From Rhodobacteraceae bacterium F11138 (lineage in GTDB: Bacteria; Pseudomonadota; Alphaproteobacteria; Rhodobacterales; Rhodobacteraceae): a DNA stretch of 64,000 nt. Position 1 is the stretch's first letter. Each line of letters opens with the position of its first letter. Below the pieces are notes generated by a model, which saw nothing but the letters and a program-made list of their open reading frames with translations, did no database searches and was not told the origin of the DNA. A program made the translations under genes and the position numbers. Where the stretch lies: contig JAEKDP010000010.1 in assembly GCA_016521575.1 (NCBI GenBank), forward strand, positions 1-64,000, given 5' to 3'. This document shows, in pieces, positions 57,260 to 64,000 of the stretch.

Positions 57260-58345
57260 ATGACAAGAACGATCCGACGTTTTTCATTCATATTGGTCTG
57301 CGCGCTTCTGGCCTATTTGCTGTTCTGGCCGGTTCCGCTGGATCCGGTTGCCTGGTCGGCACCGGCCAATGCCGGCTATGTCGGCCCCTATGCGGCCAAT
57401 CACAAGCTGGCAGGGCTAAAGCGGCATGATCTGATGGGACATCACGGGCCCGAGGATCTGGCAATCGGCGCGGACGGGGCGCTGTATATCAACACCGGCG
57501 AGGGCGATATTCTGCGCCGGGCACCCGATGGCGAGCTGACAGTATTCGCGCAGACCAACGGACGCCCGCTGGGGATCGAGATGGGGCCGGACGGCGCGTT
57601 ATGGGTGGCTGATGCTTATCAGGGGCTCATGCGGGTGGACGACAATGGTGTCACACTTGTGCTGGACGAAACCCGGGACGGGACCCCGATCCGCTATGCC
57701 AACAGCCTGGATTTCGCACCCGATGGGGCCATCTGGCTGTCGGATGCGTCCACCCGGTTTGGCGCAAGGCAATGGGGCGGCACGCTTGAGGCGTCGTATC
57801 TGGAGATCCTGGAACATGGGCGCAGCGGGCGGATCATCCGCTTTGATCCATCCACCGGGGTTGCTGAAATCAAGCTTGCAGGCATCAGCTTTGCCAATGG
57901 TGTGGCAATGGGGGCGACCGGCGAATGGTTGCTGTTCTGTGAAACCGGCGAGTCAGCCCTGCGCAAGCTGTGGATCAAAGGCCCGAGGGCCGGCGAGGTC
58001 GAGGATGTTCTGACCGGCCTTCCGGGCTATCCCGACAATATCAAACGCGACGCGGCGGGCGGGTTTCTGTTGGGGCTGGTGTCCAAGCGCTCGGCGGCGG
58101 CGGACAAGACCGCACCCTATCCGTTCCTGCGCAAGATCGTGCAACGTCTTCCGGCCGCGATGCGCCCCAAGGCCGTCAGCTACGGGTTTGTCATTCACCT
58201 GAACGAAGACGGCGAGGTCACGGAAACCTGGCAGGACCCGGCGGCGGATTACCCGTTGGTCACAGGTGCGGTGCGCGATCCGGATGGGTCGTTGTGGGTG
58301 TCGTCGCTTGGTGCCGATTGGTTGGCGCAACTGGTCGGGCCATGA
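57260..58345 (+). CDS. SMP-30/strictosidine-synthase-like beta-propeller esterase
   Basis: The 361-aa protein has an N-terminal membrane anchor or signal (FSFILVCALLAYLLFWPVPL) and a six-bladed propeller with repeated DG-x-L-W/Y blades: GPEDLAIGADGALYINTGEG, GIEMGPDGALWVADAYQGLM, NSLDFAPDGAIWLSDASTRF and GAVRDPDGSLWVSSLGADWL. The Ca-binding and lactonase-like acidic residues fit the SMP-30/gluconolactonase and strictosidine-synthase-like group. It faces the periplasm; substrate is unknown. The start at 57260 (MTRTIRRFSF) replaces 57191. Confidence 0.88.
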   Translation: MTRTIRRFSFILVCALLAYLLFWPVPLDPVAWSAPANAGYVGPYAANHKLAGLKRHDLMGHHGPEDLAIGADGALYINTGEGDILRRAPDGELTVFAQTNGRPLGIEMGPDGALWVADAYQGLMRVDDNGVTLVLDETRDGTPIRYANSLDFAPDGAIWLSDASTRFGARQWGGTLEASYLEILEHGRSGRIIRFDPSTGVAEIKLAGISFANGVAMGATGEWLLFCETGESALRKLWIKGPRAGEVEDVLTGLPGYPDNIKRDAAGGFLLGLVSKRSAAADKTAPYPFLRKIVQRLPAAMRPKAVSYGFVIHLNEDGEVTETWQDPAADYPLVTGAVRDPDGSLWVSSLGADWLAQLVGP

Positions 58346-58397
58346 TCGGCCGGCACCCTGTCGATCCTGCCTGTCCGGCATAGAACCCGCCCCACAT

Positions 58398-58430
58398 AAA
58401 AAATGGCCCGCGGCGATGCCAGCGGGCCAT
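58398..58430 (-). terminator. Terminator downstream of ctaD
   Basis: On the minus strand ATGGCCCGC pairs with GCGGGCCAT (plus positions 58403-58411 and 58422-58430), and a run of six T follows (plus A run 58398-58403). It lies 24 bp beyond the ctaD stop and also separates it from the converging propeller gene. Confidence 0.85.
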
Positions 58431-58453
58431 ATTCCGTGTTGCGGTTGCCGCGT

Positions 58454-60127
58454 CTAATGCGCGTGCTTGTGGTCCCATTCTTCCTGCTTGGGCAGGATTT
58501 CGAACGTGTGTTCCGGCGGCGGGCTGGGGATGGTCCATTCCAGCGTATCCGCATATTCGTTCCAGGGGTTGTTTTCGGTCACTTTGGCACCGCGTGTGAG
58601 CGTGTACCAGATGATGCCGAAGAACAGCAGGAACGACGCGAACGACAGGAAGGCACCCAGGCTGGACCAGTAGTTCCAGTAGGCGAAGGCCTCGGGATAG
58701 TCGATGTAGCGGCGCGGCATACCCTGACGACCCAGAAAGTGCTGGGGGAAGAAGGTCAGGTTGGCGCCAATGAACATCATCCAGAAATGCACCTTGGCTG
58801 CTGCTTCCGGATACATGCGGCCGGTCATCTTGGGCAGATAGAAATACATGCCCGAGAAGATGGCGAACACGGCACCCAGGCTCATCACATAGTGGAAGTG
58901 GGCCACCACATAGTAGGTATCGTGATAGTACCGGTCCACGGCCGCCTGGGACAGCACGATGCCGGTCACGCCGCCGATGGTGAACAGGAACAAGAACCCG
59001 AAGGCCCACAGCATCGGGGCGCGCATCTCGATCGAACCGCCCCACATGGTCGCGAGCCAACTGAAGATCTTGACCCCGGTGGGCACCGCGATGACCATGG
59101 TTGCCAGCATGAAATAGGCCTGCTGGTTCAGGGTCATGCCGACCGTGTACATGTGGTGCGCCCAGACGACAAAGCCCAGGGCCCCGATGGCGATCAGCGC
59201 CCAGACCATCGGCAGATAGCCGAAGATCGGCTTGCGGCTGAAGGTGGCGATGACGTGGCTGATGATGCCGAACCCGGGCAGGATCACGATGTACACTTCC
59301 GGATGGCCAAAGAACCACAGGATGTGCTGATACAGGATCGGGTCGCCGCCACCGGCGGGATCAAAGAAGGTAAAGCCAAAGTTGCGATCCATCAGCAGCA
59401 TGGTGATGGCACCGGCCAGAACCGGCAGGGACAGCAGGATCAGCCAGGCTGTGACGAAGATCGACCATGAGAACAGCGGCACCTTGAACAGGGTCATGCC
59501 GGGGGCACGCATGTTCAGGAAGGTGGTGATCATGTTGATCGCACCCAGGATCGAGCTGGCACCGGAAACGTGCACGGCGAAGATGGCGAAATCCATCGAC
59601 ATGCCGCCTTCGTTCACCGACAGCGGCGGGTACAGAACCCAGCCCACGCCGGACCCGGCCTGGTCATTGCCGCCCGGTGTCAGGATCGAGCAGATCGCCA
59701 GGCTGGTGCCGAACACATACAGCCAGAACGACAGGTTGTTCATCCGCGGAAAGGCCATGTCCGGCGCGCCGATCTGCAACGGCATGAAATAGTTGCCGAA
59801 CCCGCCGAACAGCGCCGGAATGACCACGAAGAACATCATCAGGATGCCGTGGCCGGTGATCAGCACGTTCCACAGATGGCCGTTGGGCGTGCATTCCGCC
59901 GCCGAGTCGGCAAACAGCCGGGCACCTTCCATGCACATATGTTGCACCCCGGGCTCCATCAGCTCGAGTCGCATGTAAACGGTAAATCCGACCGATATCA
60001 GACCCGCAAGAGCGGATACGATCAGATAGAGAATCCCGATATCCTTATGGTTGGTCGACATGAACCAACGCGTAAAGAAACTGCGCTCGTCCTCGTGCTC
60101 GTGACCATGAATGGCTGCGTCTGCCAT
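58454..60127 (-). CDS. ctaD: Cytochrome c oxidase subunit I (aa3 type)
   Basis: CtaD (CoxA) carries haem a, haem a3 and CuB, reduces O2 to water and pumps protons at the inner membrane. The 557-aa protein has 12 membrane helices. The CuB/Tyr region reads [20 protein letters not shown], the CuB histidines lie in [12 protein letters not shown]-like [11 protein letters not shown], and the haem ligands include [16 protein letters not shown]. The GHPEVY form marks the A1 (mitochondrial-like) type with K-channel Tyr. Other subunits are encoded elsewhere, as usual in Rhodobacterales. A perfect FNR box lies about 100 bp upstream. Confidence 0.97.
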   Translation of the reverse strand: MADAAIHGHEHEDERSFFTRWFMSTNHKDIGILYLIVSALAGLISVGFTVYMRLELMEPGVQHMCMEGARLFADSAAECTPNGHLWNVLITGHGILMMFFVVIPALFGGFGNYFMPLQIGAPDMAFPRMNNLSFWLYVFGTSLAICSILTPGGNDQAGSGVGWVLYPPLSVNEGGMSMDFAIFAVHVSGASSILGAINMITTFLNMRAPGMTLFKVPLFSWSIFVTAWLILLSLPVLAGAITMLLMDRNFGFTFFDPAGGGDPILYQHILWFFGHPEVYIVILPGFGIISHVIATFSRKPIFGYLPMVWALIAIGALGFVVWAHHMYTVGMTLNQQAYFMLATMVIAVPTGVKIFSWLATMWGGSIEMRAPMLWAFGFLFLFTIGGVTGIVLSQAAVDRYYHDTYYVVAHFHYVMSLGAVFAIFSGMYFYLPKMTGRMYPEAAAKVHFWMMFIGANLTFFPQHFLGRQGMPRRYIDYPEAFAYWNYWSSLGAFLSFASFLLFFGIIWYTLTRGAKVTENNPWNEYADTLEWTIPSPPPEHTFEILPKQEEWDHKHAH

Positions 60128-60227
60128 TTGGTGCCTCCTGTTGAAAATGACCGCGCGCCGGGAATGAGGTGCGCGTGTGTTCCCTTCAGGTTTTAGAATG
60201 GCTGTAAGGGGGCTTCAATGGCCGAGT

Positions 60228-60241
60228 TTGATCTGGATCAA
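60228..60241. promoter_or_regulatory. Perfect FNR/FnrL box
   Basis: TTGATCTGGATCAA matches the FNR/FnrL consensus TTGAT-N4-ATCAA at every defined base. It lies in the 233-bp gap between the divergent ctaD (start 60127) and HIT gene (start 60361), centred about 107 bp from the former and 127 bp from the latter. FnrL is the O2-sensing regulator of Rhodobacterales; oxygen control of ctaD is therefore likely, and repression under low oxygen is the natural guess. Confidence 0.8.
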
Positions 60242-60360
60242 GATAAATTGCCGCGCCCCCCCCTGCATTTGGGCCGTGCGCAGGCGGTTTGCGGGCTTGA
60301 CGGGGGGCCGGGGGCGGCTCACAAACCGCAGGACGTTTTCGCCGCAGAAGGGGTTTTGCC

Positions 60361-60792
60361 GTGTCCGATGCTTCCGTTCCATATGATTCCGACAATATCT
60401 TTGCCAAGATCCTGCGCGGGGAAATTCCGTCGACCCGGGTGTACGAGGATGACGCGACGCTGGTTTTCATGGACATCATGCCGCGCGCGGACGGGCATTG
60501 CATGGTGATCCCGAAGACGCCTTGCCGCAATGTTCTGGACGCAACCCCGGATCAGTTGGCGGCGGTGATGCAGACGGTGCAGAAAGTCAGCCGTGCGGTG
60601 ATGCGCGCCTTTGACGCCACCGGAGTGACGATCCAGCAGTTCAACGAAGCCGATGGCGGACAAGAGGTGTTTCACCTGCATGTCCACATTCTGCCGCGCC
60701 ATGCCGGTGACAGTCTGCGGCCGCCCGGAAACATGGGGGACATGGATCAGATCGCGGAACACGCACGCAAGATTCGTGCGGCGCTGGAGTAG
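60361..60792 (+). CDS. HIT-family nucleotide-binding hydrolase
   Basis: The 143-aa protein is of the HIT (histidine triad) family, Hint branch. It has the opening DNIFAKILRGEIPSTRVYED, the FMDIMPRADGHCMVIPK strand and the catalytic HLHVHILPR (H105, H107, H109). HIT proteins hydrolyse nucleoside phosphoramidates or similar nucleotides. The start codon is GTG at 60361. It is divergent from ctaD and shares the FNR box region with it. Its cellular substrate is not known. Confidence 0.93.
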   Translation: MSDASVPYDSDNIFAKILRGEIPSTRVYEDDATLVFMDIMPRADGHCMVIPKTPCRNVLDATPDQLAAVMQTVQKVSRAVMRAFDATGVTIQQFNEADGGQEVFHLHVHILPRHAGDSLRPPGNMGDMDQIAEHARKIRAALE

Positions 60793-60820
60793 ACCCGCAA
60801 GAGGGTTATGAAACAACGCG

Positions 60821-61276
60821 TTACGGGGTGTAGTTGATCCAGTCTCGGCTTGGCTCTGCTGCGTAGTGATCGGACAGGCACCGGTCATGTTCGGAAAAGG
60901 CGTCCAGCACGGCGCAGACATGGTCATGCCGGCCGTCACAGGCCGTGGCGATGCGGGACAGTTCGCGTTCCAGACTTTGCAGCCGAGCGATGCGGCGGCG
61001 CACCGCGTCCCGCTGGATGCGCGCGATGTCATGGGCGCGGTCCAGCGCGTCGCCTTTGGCCCCTTCAAGCGATATCAACGCCGCGATATCCGGCAGCGGC
61101 AATCCCAGATCGCGCGCATGACGTATGAAACCCAACCGCCCCAGCGCAGCCTTGCTGTAGCGGCGCTGATTGCCCGCTGTGCGCTCGGGTTCAGGCAGCA
61201 GCCCCTTTTGTTCATAGAACCGGATCGTCGGAACCTTGACCCCGGTGCGCCGCGCCATTTCTCCGATCGAAAACAT
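60821..61276 (-). CDS. MerR-family metal-responsive regulator
   Basis: The 151-aa protein has the MerR winged HTH (FSIGEMARRTGVKVPTIRFY, EQKGLLPEPERTAGNQRRYS) and a coiled-coil dimerisation helix. The tail contains cysteine and histidine residues (TACDGRHDHVCAV, HDRCLSDHY), which may bind a metal. The divergent CDF exporter gene and the classical 19-bp-spacer promoter between them make it a probable zinc, cobalt or cadmium sensor activating that exporter, in the manner of ZntR. The exact metal is not fixed by the sequence. Confidence 0.9.
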   Translation of the reverse strand: MFSIGEMARRTGVKVPTIRFYEQKGLLPEPERTAGNQRRYSKAALGRLGFIRHARDLGLPLPDIAALISLEGAKGDALDRAHDIARIQRDAVRRRIARLQSLERELSRIATACDGRHDHVCAVLDAFSEHDRCLSDHYAAEPSRDWINYTP

Positions 61277-61285
61277 GATACCCCC

Positions 61286-61316
61286 TTGAACCTCTAGCGA
61301 CTAGAGATCCTAAATG
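61286..61316 (+). promoter_or_regulatory. MerR-type promoter with operator dyad
   Basis: The -35 TTGAAC (61286-61291) and -10 TAAATG (61311-61316) are separated by 19 bp instead of the normal 17, the hallmark of MerR-activated promoters. A perfect dyad CTCTAG-CGA-CTAGAG (61292-61306) fills the spacer. It drives the CDF exporter gene at 61348. Confidence 0.85.
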
Positions 61317-61347
61317 TCTTTCTGCGACCAGTAAAGGACACAGAATC

Positions 61348-62265
61348 ATGCCACACGATCATCACGGCCATCATCATCACATCGATCCGGACGCCGGGGA
61401 TGCCCGCGTGGCCTGGGCGGTGGTTGTCAACGTGGCGCTGACCGTGGCGCAGATCGTGGGCGGGCTGTTGTCGGGGTCGCTGGCGCTGATCGCCGATGCG
61501 CTGCATAATTTCTCGGATGCTGTGGCCCTGGTCATCGCTTTCGCGGCCCGCAAGATCGCTCGCCGTCCGGCGGATGGGCAGATGAGTTTTGGCTATGGCC
61601 GGATCGAGGTGGTGGCGGCGCTGATCAACTATACCACGCTGATCGTGATTGCGCTGTATCTGGTCTACGAGGGTATTTTCCGGTTCTTTCAGCCGCAACC
61701 GGTGGACGGCTGGCTGGTGGTGTGGATCGCTGCAATCGCGCTGCTGGTCGATCTGGTGACGGCGGTGCTGACCTATTCCATGGCCAAGGACAGCATGAAC
61801 ATTCGGGCCGCATTCCTGCACAACCTGGCGGATGCATTGGGCTCGGTCGCGGTGATCGTCGCGGGCACGCTGGTGATACTCTATCAATGGACCTGGGTGG
61901 ATCCGTTGGTCACATTGCTGATTGCCGGCTACATCCTGTGGCATGTCAAAAGCGAAATCGGCGGCGTCATCCGGGTGTTGATGCTGGGTCTGCCCGATGG
62001 CTTGAAAATGGACGAGGTGATCGCCGAAATCCGGGCCATGCGGGGCGTGCAGGATCTGCACCACGTTCATCTGTGGCAGATGCAAGAACACCAGCCCGCC
62101 TTTCAGGCGCATGTGGTCGTTTCCGATGCGGATTGGGCCGGGGCCGAAACGATCCGTTCGGACATCAAGACCCGGCTGATGCGCCGTTTCGGCATCGACC
62201 ATGCCACGCTGGAGTTGGAAAGCAGGGCCAATGGATGCGTCGGTGCCAGGGTGATCGGGCATTGA
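61348..62265 (+). CDS. Cation diffusion facilitator metal exporter
   Basis: The 305-aa inner-membrane protein is of the CDF/ZnT family. It exports divalent metal, probably Zn2+, against protons. An N-terminal His-rich stretch (MPHDHHGHHHHIDPD) fits metal binding. The transport-site motifs are HNFSDA in helix 2 (preceded by LALIADAL) and HNLADA in helix 5. The cytoplasmic C-terminal domain follows (VQDLHHVHLWQMQEHQPAFQ). It is expressed from the MerR-type promoter immediately upstream, with AAAGGA as ribosome site. Zinc is most likely, but Co or Cd cannot be excluded. Confidence 0.94.
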   Translation: MPHDHHGHHHHIDPDAGDARVAWAVVVNVALTVAQIVGGLLSGSLALIADALHNFSDAVALVIAFAARKIARRPADGQMSFGYGRIEVVAALINYTTLIVIALYLVYEGIFRFFQPQPVDGWLVVWIAAIALLVDLVTAVLTYSMAKDSMNIRAAFLHNLADALGSVAVIVAGTLVILYQWTWVDPLVTLLIAGYILWHVKSEIGGVIRVLMLGLPDGLKMDEVIAEIRAMRGVQDLHHVHLWQMQEHQPAFQAHVVVSDADWAGAETIRSDIKTRLMRRFGIDHATLELESRANGCVGARVIGH

Positions 62266-62271
62266 GGACAA

Positions 62272-62925
62272 CTAGCGGGCGTCAAACACCTGCGGGAAGG
62301 TGGTGCGCAATGCCAGATCGACATCGTTCAGCGTCACCGGCAGCCCCAGATCAATCAGGCTGGTGACACCGTGTTCGGCGATTCCGCAGGGCACGATTCC
62401 GCTGAAATGGTCCAGATCGGGCTCCACGTTGATCGAAATGCCGTGAAAGCTGACCCATTTGCGTAGACGGATGCCGATGGCGGCGATCTTGTCCTCGGCC
62501 TTTGTGCCATTGGCGCTCAGGGGCTTGTCATCGCGTTCAACCCAGACCCCGACGCGGCCATCGCGAATGTGGCCGGTGACGTTGAATTCGGCCAGTGCCG
62601 CGATGACCCAGGTCTCCAGTTGCTTGACAAAGGCGCGGACGTCGTGCCCGCGTTTCCCGACGTCCAGCATCACATAGACCACCCGCTGTCCGGGACCGTG
62701 GTATGTGTATTGTCCGCCGCGCCGGGTCTGATGAACCGGAAAGCGGTTCGGGTCGGTCAGGTCTTCGATACGCGCACTGGTGCCCGCGGTGTACAGGGGC
62801 GGATGTTCCAGCAGCCAGATGCATTCGCGGGCCTGTTTCGCGGCAATCGCGGCGGCGCGGGCCTCCATGAAATCGACGGCGGTCTCATACTCCGTCAGCC
62901 CATCTGATATGATCCATTCCACCAT
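62272..62925 (-). CDS. lipB: Lipoyl(octanoyl) transferase
   Basis: LipB moves octanoyl groups from acyl-carrier protein to lipoyl domains of 2-oxoacid dehydrogenases and the glycine cleavage system. The 217-aa protein has [20 protein letters not shown], the catalytic lysine in [12 protein letters not shown] (K156) and the catalytic Cys in [13 protein letters not shown] (C180). The start at 62925 (MVEWIISDG) gives the usual length; the longer frame to 63444 is spurious. Lipoyl synthase is not encoded nearby. It is convergent with the CDF gene (6 bp apart). Confidence 0.97.
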   Translation of the reverse strand: MVEWIISDGLTEYETAVDFMEARAAAIAAKQARECIWLLEHPPLYTAGTSARIEDLTDPNRFPVHQTRRGGQYTYHGPGQRVVYVMLDVGKRGHDVRAFVKQLETWVIAALAEFNVTGHIRDGRVGVWVERDDKPLSANGTKAEDKIAAIGIRLRKWVSFHGISINVEPDLDHFSGIVPCGIAEHGVTSLIDLGLPVTLNDVDLALRTTFPQVFDAR

Positions 62926-63081
62926 GTCCGGTGCTTTACCCCGACGCGGCGCGGGGGGGAAGCCCGCACCGCATGCGACCCGGCCGGATCGGCCACGCAA
63001 AAGGACGGGCCGGGCCGCCGTTTTTCCCTTCACAAGCCCCCAGCCTTGGTCTATAGCCCGGCCTGACCAAGCCTGGGCGTG

Positions 63082-63168
63082 CGGCCGTGGCGGAATTGGT
63101 AGACGCGCAGCGTTGAGGTCGCTGTGGGGTAACACCCGTGGAAGTTCGAGTCTTCTCGGCCGCACCAA
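63082..63168 (+). tRNA. tRNA-Leu (anticodon GAG)
   Basis: The acceptor stem GCGGCCG (63082-63088) pairs with CGGCCGC (63158-63164), followed by discriminator A and encoded CCA (63166-63168). The anticodon stem CAGCG/CGCTG encloses TTGAGGT with anticodon GAG. The long variable arm is normal for leucine class II tRNA. It reads CUC/CUU codons and stands alone. Confidence 0.97.
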
Positions 63169-63346
63169 ATCATGGACATTGCCAACTGACTGCATGCCGC
63201 ACAGCGCCGTTTCTGGACGCGCAAGGCCGCCGGGACAGTGTCGCTTGGGGCTGGCGCGGCGGTTCGCGCGGATCGGGAAACGACATGCAATCTTCTTGAA
63301 CATGGATGTATCTGGTCTAGTCTGTTTGACGACAAGGAGAACGATC

Positions 63347-64000
63347 ATGTTTGAACGTCTGAAAACCCTCCCGCTGGTTCTTGCCCTTCTGGCCCCGGCG
63401 CCATTGGTGGCTGACGCGGACGGGCCGGACTTTTTCGGTGTCACCGGGGTTTCTGACGATGATGTGCTGAATATCCGCTCGGGACCCGGCGGTTCGCATG
63501 AGAAGATCGGGCAGATTCCGTTTGACGGGGACGGGATCCGGAACCTGGGCTGCGAGGGCGGGCTGAGCTTTGCCGAGTGGGCGGAGGCGTCTGAGGCAGA
63601 GCGCGGTGCAGCGTCAAGGCGGCGCTGGTGTCAGGTACGGTATCGCGGTGTTCAGGGCTGGGTTGCCGGGCGCTATCTGACCGAGGGCAGCGCGCCGCCA
63701 GCCGACACGGTTGCGCCGAGTTTTGACTGTGCCAAAGCGCAGGGCAGCGCACAACAGGCCGTTTGCGCCGACCCACATCTGGCGCGGCTGGATCTGGAAC
63801 TGGCGCGCTTGTACGGGCTGGTGGTGAATGGGCCGCACATGACAGCTGACCGTTTGCCGGAATTGAAGGCGATGCAGCGCGGCTGGATAAAGGGGCGCGA
63901 TGACTGCTGGAAGGCGCTTGCCGGGCTGAACGACTGTATTGCGGGAAGCTATGCGATGCGGATCGACGCGCTGCGCACCGGGTATTCCGATGCGCGCGCG
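63347..64000 (+). CDS. Secreted SH3/LprI-like protein, cut by the window end
   Basis: A frame open to the last base gives at least 218 residues. A signal peptide ([20 protein letters not shown], cleavage near VADA) is followed by an SH3-type domain with [20 protein letters not shown] and [16 protein letters not shown] second part (about 127-205) resembles the LprI/DUF1311 family ([38 protein letters not shown]) with paired cysteines. It probably acts in the periplasm, possibly near the cell wall or as a lysozyme-inhibitor-type protein. The start at 63347 has an AAGGAGA site. The C-terminus is unknown. Confidence 0.85.
   Translation, partial: MFERLKTLPLVLALLAPAPLVADADGPDFFGVTGVSDDDVLNIRSGPGGSHEKIGQIPFDGDGIRNLGCEGGLSFAEWAEASEAERGAASRRRWCQVRYRGVQGWVAGRYLTEGSAPPADTVAPSFDCAKAQGSAQQAVCADPHLARLDLELARLYGLVVNGPHMTADRLPELKAMQRGWIKGRDDCWKALAGLNDCIAGSYAMRIDALRTGYSDARA

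Overview
The window reads as chromosome from an alphaproteobacterium of the Rhodobacterales (Roseobacter/Rhodobacteraceae) group. The GC content is high. The gene content and order are typical of that group: glyQ - small membrane protein - glyS - PPDK-like protein - SleB-like hydrolase, folB-folP-glmM, a solitary ctaD, and folE2 in the chromosome. All functional names come from reading the translated sequence and recognising motifs; no database search was run.

Region 1-6.4 kb is a decayed mobile-element zone around a tRNA-Ser(GCT) gene (4916-5005). It holds an IS21-type istB without istA in front of it, the C-terminal tail of a tyrosine recombinase, a perfect terminator hairpin, and a 782-aa membrane-associated protein with a PD-(D/E)xK-nuclease-like core. 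It also holds an inverted, truncated copy of the tRNA-Ser 5' half, a primase-like replication protein, a frameshifted AlpA-like regulator, an integrase N-terminal remnant, and a broken aldehyde dehydrogenase. The 782-aa protein is the best candidate for an undescribed system.

Region 6.4-33 kb is ordinary chromosome. In order it carries lower-ligand cobalamin assembly (cobS/cobT, divergent), a Kef-type antiporter, an Lrp regulator divergent from hppD, and a PilM/GspC-like fusion protein with a Pro-Glu microsatellite. Next come a SIMPL protein, metY, reductive pyrimidine degradation (preT, preA, an amidohydrolase and rutR) with recognisable RutR operators, and a tungstate-type ABC transporter. 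The stretch ends with folE2, a histone-H1-like basic protein, trkH, and a SPOR-like/PG-binding/trypsin-like protein that has lost all three catalytic residues.

Region 33-64 kb holds glycyl-tRNA synthetase (glyQ, glyS), a 58-bp tandem array of palindromes, a divergent PPDK, and folate genes (folB with an amino-acid-kinase-like extension, folP) followed by glmM. It continues with ilvC divergent from two overlapping Lrp genes, a class V aminotransferase, a UbiH-like hydroxylase, an MshEN-type glycosyltransferase and carA. The right end has ctaD with a perfect FNR box upstream, a HIT protein, a MerR regulator with a textbook 19-bp-spacer promoter in front of a CDF metal exporter, lipB, tRNA-Leu(GAG) and a partial SH3/LprI-like protein that runs off the end.

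Functional links: GTP is converted to dihydroneopterin triphosphate by FolE2, and FolB and FolP carry the same folate pathway forward. PreT/PreA and the amidohydrolase are probably controlled by the adjacent RutR through the two operators, but the middle enzyme, dihydropyrimidinase, is not in the window.
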